Shown here: positions 53,723 to 61,261 of the stretch, in pieces
Layout of the letters: the number at the start of each line of letters is the position of its first letter
Position numbering within the stretch: position 1 is the first letter of the stretch
Assembly: GCF_025264685.1 (NCBI RefSeq)
Contig: NZ_CP073721.1
Coordinates: 7,085,501 to 7,149,500 of the forward strand
Direction of reading: 5' to 3'
Origin: Dactylosporangium roseum
Lineage (GTDB): Bacteria; Actinomycetota; Actinomycetes; Mycobacteriales; Micromonosporaceae
Length of the DNA stretch: 64,000 nt
The notes under the pieces: model-generated
The model's database searches: none
Told to the model about the DNA's origin: nothing
What the model saw: only the letters and a program-made list of their open reading frames with translations
Translations under genes and position numbers: made by a program

Positions 53723-54255
53723 GCCGGTACCGCCGCCGCGAAGGCTTCTCGGGTGCAGATGCTCAGCAAGGCGTCCTTCTCCGGTTTGGCGATCCGGCCG
53801 ACGACGGTGAACCCGACGGCGGCGTTGAGGGCGTGCACGGCGGTGTTGCGAACGTCGGGCTCGACGACGACCCGCCGCACGGCCGGGTCGTCGAAGAGCC
53901 AGGCCATGACGGTGGTGATGACGGTCCGCGTGAAGCCGTGGACGGGTGTGTCGGTCGGCGCGCACAGGAAGTGCATGCCGACGTCGCCCGGCCGCGCGTC
54001 GAAGAGGCCGGCCAGCTCGACGTGTGCGGGGTCGTAGCGTTCGGCCAGGAACGCGGGCTCGCCCCGGTGCAGGCCGAGGCAGGCGTGGTGGTGCGGGTGA
54101 TCGGCGATCCGCCGGTACTCGGCGGCGACCTCCTCGGGCGAGGCGTCCCGCATCATCCAGAAGGCGGCCTTGGGGTGGGTCACCCACCGGTGCAGGTACG
54201 GGGCCTCGGGGTCCAGGTGGTCGATCGTGAGATCGCCGCGTTCGAAGAGCGTCAC
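53719..54255 (-). CDS. desC: DesC: GNAT-type N-hydroxycadaverine acyltransferase (IucB-like)
   Basis: This 178-residue acetyltransferase-fold enzyme attaches succinyl, acetyl or another acyl group to N-hydroxycadaverine. The conserved VTHPKAAFWMM, LGLHRGEPAFLAERYDP and RRVVVEPDVRN segments match siderophore IucB-type enzymes. The GTG start at 54255 overlaps the monooxygenase stop as GTGA. A domain of the same type forms the C-terminal part of the divergent fusion protein at 57177-59639. Confidence 0.94.
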   Translation of the reverse strand: MTLFERGDLTIDHLDPEAPYLHRWVTHPKAAFWMMRDASPEEVAAEYRRIADHPHHHACLGLHRGEPAFLAERYDPAHVELAGLFDARPGDVGMHFLCAPTDTPVHGFTRTVITTVMAWLFDDPAVRRVVVEPDVRNTAVHALNAAVGFTVVGRIAKPEKDALLSICTREAFAAAVPA

Positions 54256-55520
54256 GACGCCACCCCGAACTCCTGGAACGCGATGGACTTCTCGATCGGG
54301 TAGTGCTCCCGGCCGAGCATCTCGCGGATGATCCACGAGTTGCGATAGGCGCCCATCCCGAGGTCCGGGGAGGTGATGCTGTGGGTGTGCGTCCCGGCGT
54401 TCTGCACGAAGACGCCGCGCCCGGTGTGGTCGACGCTGTAGTTGCGGGCCAGGTCGAAGCGGCCGTGGGAGTCCCAGCGGATCCGGTCGCGGATCGGCTC
54501 CAGGAAGGCCGGGGTGCGGTACCCGTAGCCGGTCGCCAGCACCAGGCCCTCGGTTTCGAGCGTGAAGTCGCGTTCCTGCTCGACGTTGCGCAGGCCCAGG
54601 GTGTAGACGCCGCGCGTCTCGTCGTACGCCGCCGTGCCGACCTCGGTGTTGGTCATCAGCCGGGTGGGGACGGTGCCGTGGACGCTCTTGGCGTACAGCA
54701 GGTCGTAGATGTCGTTGACGAGATCGGAGTTGATGCCCTTGAACAGCCCCTTCTGGCCGGCCTCCAGCCGGTAGCGGGTCGGTTCCGGCAGCGCGTGAAA
54801 GTAGTCGACGTAGTCCGGTGACGTGATCTCCAGCGTCAGCTTCGTGTACTCCAGCGGGAAGAAGCGCGGCGAGCGGGTGACCCAGTTGAGCTGGTACCCG
54901 TGCGTGTCGATCCCACCGAGCAGATCCTGGTAGATCTCGGCGGCGCTCTGCCCGCTGCCGACGACGGTGATGCTGCGCTTGGCCCGCAGCGCCGCGCGGT
55001 GCTCGAGGTAGCGCGAGTTGTGGATGACGTCACCGCCGAGGCCCGCACAGGCCGGCGGGACGTGGGGCGGCGTGCCGGTGCCGAGCACGAGGTGCCGCGC
55101 GCGGAACTCCGTGTGTCCCACGTGGACGGTGTAGAGCCCGTCCCGCTCGTCGTGCGTGATCGACGTCACCTCGTGGCCGAAGCGGATGTTCGGCAGCTTC
55201 GCGGCGGCCCAGCGGCAGTACTCGTTGTACTCGCTGCGCAGCGGGTAGAAGCTCTCGCGGATGTAGAACGGGTACAGCCGGCCGACCTCCTTCAGGTAGC
55301 TGAGAAAGGAGAAGGGCGAGGTCGGGTCCGCGAGCGTGACGAGGTCGGACAGGAACGGCGTCTGCAGCCGCGCCGAGTCCAGCATCATGCCCGGATGCCA
55401 GTCGAAGTCCGGCCTGGCCTCCAGAAACAGCCCGTCGAGCTCGCCGAGCGGCGCGGTCAGACAGGCCAGGCCGAGGTTGTACGGGCCGAGGCCGATCGCG
55501 ATGAAGTCATGGGTGGACAA
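54252..55520 (-). CDS. desB: DesB: cadaverine (lysine/ornithine-type) N-monooxygenase
   Basis: This 422-residue FAD- and NADPH-dependent hydroxylase makes N-hydroxycadaverine. The FAD-binding GLGPYNLGLACLTAP is at the N-terminus, the NADPH-binding VVGSGQSAAEIY near residue 185, and the C-terminal LATGYGYRTPAFLEP near residue 330. It lies 15 nt after desA and overlaps desC by 4 nt. Confidence 0.96.
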   Translation of the reverse strand: MSTHDFIAIGLGPYNLGLACLTAPLGELDGLFLEARPDFDWHPGMMLDSARLQTPFLSDLVTLADPTSPFSFLSYLKEVGRLYPFYIRESFYPLRSEYNEYCRWAAAKLPNIRFGHEVTSITHDERDGLYTVHVGHTEFRARHLVLGTGTPPHVPPACAGLGGDVIHNSRYLEHRAALRAKRSITVVGSGQSAAEIYQDLLGGIDTHGYQLNWVTRSPRFFPLEYTKLTLEITSPDYVDYFHALPEPTRYRLEAGQKGLFKGINSDLVNDIYDLLYAKSVHGTVPTRLMTNTEVGTAAYDETRGVYTLGLRNVEQERDFTLETEGLVLATGYGYRTPAFLEPIRDRIRWDSHGRFDLARNYSVDHTGRGVFVQNAGTHTHSITSPDLGMGAYRNSWIIREMLGREHYPIEKSIAFQEFGVAS

Positions 55521-55535
55521 GAGAGGGCTCCCGGG

Positions 55536-57023
55536 TCAGCCGACGCTGTAGGTCAGGTCGGGCGTCTGCTCGCGGACGAAGCGGCCCGCGTGCTCGGCGA
55601 CGAGTTCGAGGACCTCGGCGATGTCGTCGAGTGAGGTCTCCGGATTGAGCAGGGTGAACTTGAGGTGGTGCTGACCGTCCACCGTGGTCCCGGCCACGAC
55701 GGCGGCACCGGAGGCGGCCAGGGCCTCGCGCGCGTGGAGGTTCGCCCGGTCCGCGAGGTCCCGGGCGAGGTCCGCGGGCAGGTCGGCCGGAAGGCCGGTG
55801 GGCACGAACCGGAAGACCACGGTGCTCAGCGGCGAGCGGGTGACCACCTCGAAGCGCGGGTCCTCACTGAGCAGGTCGAAGGCGGCCGAGGCACGGTCGA
55901 CGACCGCGTCGAACAGCTCGCCGATCGCGTCGGCGCCCATGATGCGCAGGGTCAGCCACAGTTTGAGCGCGTCGAACCGGCGGGTGGTCTGGAGGCTCTT
56001 GTCGACCTGGTTGGGGATCCGCTGCTCGACCATCCGGGCGGGGTTGAGGTAGTCGGCGCGGTACGTGGCGTGCCGCAGGACGGCCCGGTCGCGGACGAGG
56101 ACGGCGCTGGAGCTGACCGGCTGGAAGAACGACTTGTGGAAGTCGACGGTGACCGAGTCGGCGCGCTCGATGCCGTCGAGCAGGTGCCGGCGGGTCTTCG
56201 AGGTGAGCAGTCCGCAACCGTAGGCCGCGTCGACGTGCAGCCAGACGCCGGCGGCGAGGCACAGGTCGGCGATCGCCGGCAGCGGGTCGATGGAGCCGAA
56301 GTCGGTGGTGCCCGCGGTGGCGACGACGGTCATCACGGTCTGCCCCGCCTCCCGGCAGCCCTGCAGCTCGCGGGCCAGGCCGGTCGGGCTCATCCGCCGG
56401 TGGCGGTCCGTCTCGACCACGACGACCGCGTCGGGGCCCAGGCCGAGCAGTCGGGCCGCCTTCTGGACGCTGAAGTGGCCGGCCGCCGAGGTGAGGATGC
56501 GCAGGTTCGCCCCGGTCCCGGCCTCTTCCCGCGCCATCAACAGGGCCTGGAGGTTGGACTGCGTGCCGCCGCTGGTGAAGACGCCGTCGGCGGCCGGGCC
56601 GAGGCCGATGCGCTCGGCGGTCCAGTCGACGAGGCGCCGCTCGATGAGGGTGGCGCCGGCGCTCTGGTCCCAGGTGTCCATCGAGGAGTTGACGGCCGAG
56701 AGCACCGCCTCGCCGAGGAGAGCGGGGATGACCACGGGGCAGTTGAGGTGAGCCAGGTACCGCGGATGGTGGAAGTAGACGGCGTCGCGGAGGTAGACGT
56801 CCTCGATCTCGTCGAGGGCCTCCCGGACGTCGCCGAGCGGCCGGTCGAGGTCGACGGCGGACACCTCCAGCGCGAGCTGGTCGGGCGTGACCCCGGTGAA
56901 CGGGCGCTCGGTGGAGCTGATGCGGGTCGCGACGCGGTCGAGGCCATCGGCCAGGGCGCGTCTGTAGCGGTCGACCGTCCTGTTCGTGAAGAGATGTTCG
57001 CGGGCGGCAGGGCGCAGACTCAT
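55536..57023 (-). CDS. desA: DesA: lysine decarboxylase (PLP group II), first step of desferrioxamine synthesis
   Basis: This 495-residue PLP enzyme converts lysine to cadaverine. The PLP-lysine lies in TVDFHKSFFQPVSSSAVL and the Asp in VWLHVDAAYGCG. Family members also decarboxylate 2,4-diaminobutyrate, but the following desB, desC and desD make the lysine role likely. It starts the desABCD operon at 57023, with an iron box overlapping the predicted promoter. Confidence 0.95.
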   Translation of the reverse strand: MSLRPAAREHLFTNRTVDRYRRALADGLDRVATRISSTERPFTGVTPDQLALEVSAVDLDRPLGDVREALDEIEDVYLRDAVYFHHPRYLAHLNCPVVIPALLGEAVLSAVNSSMDTWDQSAGATLIERRLVDWTAERIGLGPAADGVFTSGGTQSNLQALLMAREEAGTGANLRILTSAAGHFSVQKAARLLGLGPDAVVVVETDRHRRMSPTGLARELQGCREAGQTVMTVVATAGTTDFGSIDPLPAIADLCLAAGVWLHVDAAYGCGLLTSKTRRHLLDGIERADSVTVDFHKSFFQPVSSSAVLVRDRAVLRHATYRADYLNPARMVEQRIPNQVDKSLQTTRRFDALKLWLTLRIMGADAIGELFDAVVDRASAAFDLLSEDPRFEVVTRSPLSTVVFRFVPTGLPADLPADLARDLADRANLHAREALAASGAAVVAGTTVDGQHHLKFTLLNPETSLDDIAEVLELVAEHAGRFVREQTPDLTYSVG

Positions 57024-57075
57024 GGACAGGTCCCTCAGCGGTCGCAGAGAAGGTGACGAATCGCCAGCGGCCGAA

Positions 57076-57094
57076 TTAGGTTACCCTAACCTAA
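57076..57094 (-). promoter_or_regulatory. Iron box of the desABCD promoter
   Basis: TTAGGTTACCCTAACCTAA matches 17 of 19 positions of the IdeR/DmdR consensus and is a perfect 8-bp inverted repeat around CCC. It overlaps the -10 element and spacer of the desA promoter, which fits repression by iron-loaded regulator. Confidence 0.9.
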
Positions 57095-57105
57095 GTTTGA
57101 GTCAA
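57078..57105 (-). promoter_or_regulatory. Predicted desA promoter
   Basis: On the minus strand TTGACT (57105-57100) is followed after 16 nt by TAACCT (57083-57078). The -10 lies inside the iron box, and transcription would start near 57071, about 48 nt before the desA start codon. Confidence 0.6.
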
Positions 57106-57146
57106 CAGATTCCGCTCTGGACACGGAGCCGATACCGTAGCTCAAG

Positions 57147-57165
57147 TTAGGTAAGGTTAACCTAA
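57147..57165 (+). promoter_or_regulatory. Iron box of the acylase/acyltransferase fusion gene
   Basis: TTAGGTAAGGTTAACCTAA matches 17 of 19 consensus positions and lies 12 bp upstream of the GTG start. With the box at 57076-57094 it gives the divergent promoter region two separate iron-dependent operators about 70 bp apart. Confidence 0.88.
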
Positions 57166-57176
57166 GAGGCGGATCC

Positions 57177-59639
57177 GTGAACCGCACGATGCGTCGCGAC
57201 GCGTGGGGCGTTCCGCACCTGTGGGCCGACACCGTCGACGAGCTGGCCTTCCTGCAAGGACAGGTGACCGCGACCGACCGGCGCGGGCAGCTCGACGCCG
57301 AGCACCGGCGCGCCGAGGGCCGGTTGGCCGCGATCGCCGGCCCCGCCGAGGTGCCCTGGGACCGGTTCGCCCGGCGAGCCCGGCTCGACGACACCGCACG
57401 CCGCTGCCACGAGACGCTCGACGCCCGCACGCGGCGCTGGATCGCGTCCTACGTGGACGGCGTGAACTCCACGGGCCTGCGGTTCCGGCCGTGGACGCCG
57501 CTGGGTATCTTCCTGGTCCAGCACATCCTCTTCGGCACGTTTCCCAACAAGCTGTGGCACGCGCACGTCGAGGCGACGCTCGGGCCGGAGGCCGTCGACC
57601 TGTTCGCGGTCGAGGGACCGGGCGGCTCCGGCAGCAACGCGTGGTACGACGCCTCGCGGCGCGTCCTCGCCGGCGATCCGCACCGGCTGCTCGAACTGCC
57701 GGGGATCTACCAGCAGATCCAGCTCGCCTGCCCGGCCTTCGACGTCGTGGGCCTCGCGTTCCCCGGCGTGCCGGGTGTCCAGCACTTCGGCCAGACCCGC
57801 GGGGTCGCCTGGGCTGTGACCAACGCCATGGCCGACTACCAGGATCTCTTCCGCGAACAGTTGCGCCGGGTCGACGGCCGGGTCCTCGTCCGCGACCCCG
57901 GCGGCTGGACACCGGTGCCCGCCTGGACCGAGACCATCGAGGTGCACGGCGCGCCGGACGAGCAGACCGAGATCGTCGAGACGGCGCGCGGTCCGATCGT
58001 CGACGTCGACCGCAACACCGGCGAGGGACTGAGCCTGCGCACCCCGGCGCGGGTCGAGTCGCGGCTCGGGTTCGAGGCGCTGTTGCCGCTGCTGTGTTCG
58101 TCCACCGTGGACGACGTCGCGGCCGCGCTCACGAGCTGGGTCGAGCCGGTCAACAGCGTGCTCGTCGCGGACACCACCGGTGCGGTGCTGCGGCTGGTCG
58201 CCGGGCTGGTGCCGGTGCGCGACGACCGCAACCGGCGCGGGCCGGTACCGGCCTGGGACCCGGCCCACGAGTGGCGGCCGGGCTACGCGCCGCTGCCGCG
58301 CGTCACCGAGACGGGCTCGGTGGTGACCGCCAACGACCGGCGCCCCGACGACGTCGCCGCCCTGGGCGCCGACTTCGCCCCGCCCTTCCGCGCGGAACGG
58401 ATCCGAACGCTGCTCGCGGAGGGCGCGCCACCGGAGGCGATCCACCGGGACACGCTGGTCGACACGGCGCTCCTGCGCCTGCTGGACGGCACGGCGGCAG
58501 GCGCACGACTATCCGGCTGGGACGGGCGGATGGACGCCGACAGCACGGCGGCGGGCACCTTCGCGGCCTGGCGCACGGCGCTCGCCGGACGGCTGTACGA
58601 CCATCCGCGCCTGCGCCCGTTGCAGGCGGCCCGCGGCTACGACGAGCTGTTCACGCCGTGGACCGACCCGCGGGCGCGCATCGGGCACGCCCTCGACGGC
58701 GTGGCGCTCGGCCTGCACCGGCTCGGCGTCGACGTGCCGTCGCTCGCGACCGCGGCGTTCGAGGACGTCGCCGCCTCCGGGAGCGGCCCGTGGGGCGAGC
58801 GGCACCTGCTCGCGCCCGTCGAACTCTCCCCGGCCTGGGACACGCGCGTCCCGCTGGGCGGCGACACCGGCGCGTTGTTGTGCACCTCGAACGTGCCCGG
58901 CGTCTCGGACGCCTGCTGGCGGGGCCCGGTCGCCCGCTACGTGTGGGACCTGACCGACCGGTCCCGCAGCCGCTGGATCGTCCCGTTCGGCGCGTCGGAT
59001 CGCGCCGAGGATCCCCACTTCGCCGATCAGCTCCCGCTCTGGGCCGACGGCCGGCTCGTACCCGCGACACCGTTTGGAGAGCACGTGTACGTCTACGAGG
59101 AGAAGATCCCCGACATCGGCCTGTTCCGCCTGGAGGTGCTCCGCCCGGCCGAGCACGCCGAGCTGGTGCACGGCTGGGTCACCGAGCGGCGGGCCGCGTT
59201 CTGGGGCATGGGCGGCCATTCGGTGGACGACGTCCGGGAGATCTACGAGTTCGTCGACAGCCTGCCGACGCATCATGCGTTCCTGATGCTGCTCGACGGC
59301 CGGCCGATCGGCCTGTTCCAGACCTACGAGCCGGACGCCGACCCGGTGGGCGAGCGCTATCCGGTCCAGCCCGGTGACCACGGCATGCATCTGCTGCTCG
59401 CACCGGGCCGGCACCGCCCACGTGGACTGACGGACGCGGTCGGCCCGGCGCTGGCACGCTACATCTTCCGCGACCCCGAGCACCGGCGGATCGTGGTCGA
59501 GCCGGACGTCCGCAACCACTTCGCGCTGCGCCGCCTGAAGCTGGAGGGCTTCGTCCTATCAAACGAGATCGACATGCCCGACAAACGCGCCGTGCTCGCA
59601 TTCCTGACCCGAGCCGCCTTCTTCACACTAAACCCCTAA
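57177..59639 (+). CDS. Penicillin acylase-type Ntn hydrolase fused to a GNAT (DesC-like) acyltransferase
   Basis: This 820-residue protein is read as one frame. Residues ~1-620 resemble penicillin/aculeacin-type amidases: an alpha part beginning MRRDAWGVPHLWADT and a beta part whose N-terminal nucleophile is probably the Ser in GGSGSNAWYDASRR near residue 158. Residues ~635-820 form a GNAT domain with VTERRAAFWGMGGH and RRIVVEPDVRN, very like desC. Separate amidase and acetyltransferase genes are reported next to some des clusters and linked to aryl-acylated desferrioxamines; a fusion would combine acyl removal and replacement. The GTG start follows AGAGG and the iron box. No signal peptide is evident. 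Confidence 0.9.
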   Translation: MNRTMRRDAWGVPHLWADTVDELAFLQGQVTATDRRGQLDAEHRRAEGRLAAIAGPAEVPWDRFARRARLDDTARRCHETLDARTRRWIASYVDGVNSTGLRFRPWTPLGIFLVQHILFGTFPNKLWHAHVEATLGPEAVDLFAVEGPGGSGSNAWYDASRRVLAGDPHRLLELPGIYQQIQLACPAFDVVGLAFPGVPGVQHFGQTRGVAWAVTNAMADYQDLFREQLRRVDGRVLVRDPGGWTPVPAWTETIEVHGAPDEQTEIVETARGPIVDVDRNTGEGLSLRTPARVESRLGFEALLPLLCSSTVDDVAAALTSWVEPVNSVLVADTTGAVLRLVAGLVPVRDDRNRRGPVPAWDPAHEWRPGYAPLPRVTETGSVVTANDRRPDDVAALGADFAPPFRAERIRTLLAEGAPPEAIHRDTLVDTALLRLLDGTAAGARLSGWDGRMDADSTAAGTFAAWRTALAGRLYDHPRLRPLQAARGYDELFTPWTDPRARIGHALDGVALGLHRLGVDVPSLATAAFEDVAASGSGPWGERHLLAPVELSPAWDTRVPLGGDTGALLCTSNVPGVSDACWRGPVARYVWDLTDRSRSRWIVPFGASDRAEDPHFADQLPLWADGRLVPATPFGEHVYVYEEKIPDIGLFRLEVLRPAEHAELVHGWVTERRAAFWGMGGHSVDDVREIYEFVDSLPTHHAFLMLLDGRPIGLFQTYEPDADPVGERYPVQPGDHGMHLLLAPGRHRPRGLTDAVGPALARYIFRDPEHRRIVVEPDVRNHFALRRLKLEGFVLSNEIDMPDKRAVLAFLTRAAFFTLNP

Positions 59640-59651
59640 CCCCCTCTTTCC

Positions 59652-59730
59652 GCGTTGATCATGCACTTATGGTGCCTCGACACTCCCTGAATGCCCGGTT
59701 TGTCAGGCACCATAAGTGCATGATCAACGC
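59652..59730. repeat. Palindromic repeat element, copy 3 (inverted centre)
   Basis: This 79-bp element has perfect arms (GCGTTGATC...TGGTGCC). Both arms differ from copies 1 and 2 at two positions, in matching compensatory pairs. Its centre is the reverse complement of the copy 2 centre, so the unit lies in the other orientation. The inverted repeat extends outward through TTTCC/GGAAA and C/G runs, and it sits between the convergent fusion gene and siderophore-interacting gene. Confidence 0.92.
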
Positions 59731-59741
59731 GGAAAGGGGGG

Positions 59742-60551
59742 TCAGCCGGCGGCGTGGCCGTGGCGCCAGTAGCCGATGAAGTCGAGGTGTTGCTTGGGGA
59801 CGCCGCGCTGCTCGACCAGGAAACGGCGGGCGCCCGTGGCCAACGATGACTCGCCGGCCAGATAGCCGTAGAGCGCACCCCGCGGCAACGCGGCCTCTCG
59901 CAGCGCCGCCAGGGCCAGCCTGCCCGGCACGCCCTGGCCGTCGCGGACGATCCACCGCAGTTCCACCCCGGCGGGGACCCGGAAGTCCTGCTTGTCGGCC
60001 TCCGACGGGACCTCCACGATCGCCAGGCCCCGGGCGTCGTCCGGGAGCGAACCGCAGATGCCGGCGACCGCCGGCATGCCGGTCTCGTCGGTGACGAGCA
60101 ACGTCCAGTCGTGCGGGTGCCTCGGGTTGTAACCGACACCCTGGTCCAGGATGCCGACCTTCTCGCCGGGCTCGGCGTTCAGCGCGAACTCCGCCGCCGG
60201 ACCCGAGGTGCCGTCCGGGTCGACGTGCATGACGAAGTCGATGTCGAGCTCGCGCCGCTCCGGTCGCGCGGCCCGCACGGTGTAGCACCGCACCCAGGGG
60301 CGCTGCGCCTTCGGCGTGGCGAGGTACTGCGCGTACCACAACCCGGACGTGCGCGTCGGCAATCGCAGCGTGTCCTGGCCCGCCCTGGGCAGGAACAGCC
60401 GGAACCACTGGTCGAAGCCCTGCGGCGTGAAGCCGTCCGGGTCGAAGCGGACGGTGACCCGCACGACGTTGGGCGAGACGCGCGCCGAGCCGGCCACCTC
60501 GACGAGCAGGACGTGCGGGTCGACGGCCTTACGAATCTTGAAGTTCGCCAC
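59742..60551 (-). CDS. Siderophore-interacting protein (FAD/NADPH ferric-siderophore reductase)
   Basis: This 269-residue cytosolic flavoprotein of the ViuB/SIP family reduces ferric siderophore to release Fe(II). The FAD-binding region has RPWVRCYTVRAARPERRELD near residue 90 and the NAD(P)-binding region has WTLLVTDETGMPAVAGI. The C-terminus has KQHLDFIGYWRHG. It follows a small membrane-protein gene after 1 nt, and an iron box lies upstream of both. It probably acts on the desferrioxamine made nearby. Confidence 0.93.
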   Translation of the reverse strand: MANFKIRKAVDPHVLLVEVAGSARVSPNVVRVTVRFDPDGFTPQGFDQWFRLFLPRAGQDTLRLPTRTSGLWYAQYLATPKAQRPWVRCYTVRAARPERRELDIDFVMHVDPDGTSGPAAEFALNAEPGEKVGILDQGVGYNPRHPHDWTLLVTDETGMPAVAGICGSLPDDARGLAIVEVPSEADKQDFRVPAGVELRWIVRDGQGVPGRLALAALREAALPRGALYGYLAGESSLATGARRFLVEQRGVPKQHLDFIGYWRHGHAAG

Positions 60552-60552
60552 G

Positions 60553-60879
60553 TCACGCCCCCGCCGAGCGAACCAGGCCGCGGGTCACGCCGGTCTTCGT
60601 CACCGGCTGGGCGAGCACCAGGCCCGCCCACGTGGCCAGGCCGGCACTGCCGACCATCAGGGCGACGAAGAGCGCCTGGACGGCGACCGCCGTCGAGGCC
60701 ACGTCGAAGCCGACGTACGCCATCACGGCGTAGATCGCGGTGTGAAAGGGGGTGAGCGGGACGTTGACCAGCCCGGCGATGAACGTCGTGAGCACCCCGG
60801 CACCCGGGCGGCGCGGCAGCGCCAGGCCGACGACGGGGCCCAGGAGCCAGCAGACGAACCTGGTGGTGAGGGACTTCAT
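60553..60879 (-). CDS. Small membrane protein upstream of the siderophore reductase
   Basis: This 108-residue hydrophobic protein has about three membrane segments (residues ~8-24, ~30-55 and ~68-90). I do not recognise a family. Its stop is 1 nt before the reductase start and the first gene downstream of the iron box is either this one or the short frame that overlaps it by ATGA. The arrangement suggests a role in iron handling at the membrane. Confidence 0.7.
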   Translation of the reverse strand: MKSLTTRFVCWLLGPVVGLALPRRPGAGVLTTFIAGLVNVPLTPFHTAIYAVMAYVGFDVASTAVAVQALFVALMVGSAGLATWAGLVLAQPVTKTGVTRGLVRSAGA

Positions 60880-61058
60880 CGGAACACTCCAAAGGCGAAG
60901 GCCCAGCGGGCCAGGACGAAGATCGCGTCACGGATCCGGAACGGCACGCGCGGATGTCCGCCGTCGAGCCGTCCTCGCGCCGGTGGAACACGCTGACGGC
61001 ACGCATCGCCAGCAGCGGCACCGCCTGCGGTCCGGTCGGCGCCGCGGCCGGCGGGCAT
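60876..61058 (-). CDS. Short frame overlapping the small membrane protein (doubtful)
   Basis: A 60-codon frame ends in ATGA overlap with the next gene and its last third (IRDAIFVLARWAFAFGVF) is hydrophobic, while the N-terminal part is Arg/Gly/Ala-rich and looks non-coding. GAGGAAG lies ten bases upstream of the ATG. The overlap and iron box just upstream favour a leader or small protein, but the evidence is weak. Confidence 0.3.
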   Translation of the reverse strand: MPAGRGADRTAGGAAAGDACRQRVPPARGRLDGGHPRVPFRIRDAIFVLARWAFAFGVFR

Positions 61059-61088
61059 CCATCGGGGTCTTCCTCGGGAGACACGAGG

Positions 61089-61107
61089 TTAGGATAGGCG
61101 AACCTAA
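61089..61107 (-). promoter_or_regulatory. Iron box upstream of the siderophore reductase operon
   Basis: TTAGGATAGGCGAACCTAA matches 17 of 19 positions of the iron-box consensus. It lies 31 bp upstream of the short frame start and 210 bp upstream of the small membrane protein, and is the only such site in this intergenic region. Confidence 0.88.
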
Positions 61108-61207
61108 CTTATTGCGGTAGTCGCCCGCTTGACGAGGGCGCCCGAGACCGCGTACGTGACGGGCGGCAGCGTCACCTACGGCTCGATCTGGGCTCGCACC
61201 TGCCGAT

Positions 61208-61260
61208 CGCCAGGTGGTAGAAAAACTTGGCCGGTCGCCCAGTTTTCCTACCACCTGGCG
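61208..61260. terminator. Long imperfect palindrome after the large membrane-protein gene
   Basis: Arms of 22-23 nt (61208-61230 and 61239-61260, CGCCAGGTGGTAG...CTACCACCTGGCG) pair with one mismatch and one bulge around an 8-nt loop, with AAAAAC/GTTTT in the middle of the stem. It begins 2 nt after the stop codon of the minus-strand gene at 61262. It is unrelated in sequence to the three-copy palindromic element and probably terminates that gene. Confidence 0.75.
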
Positions 61261-61261
61261 T

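Noticed and set aside
60928..61254. A 108-codon minus-strand frame upstream of the siderophore reductase operon
   Set aside because: It runs through the palindrome and the iron box and its product is Arg-rich without any domain, so it is unlikely to be coding.
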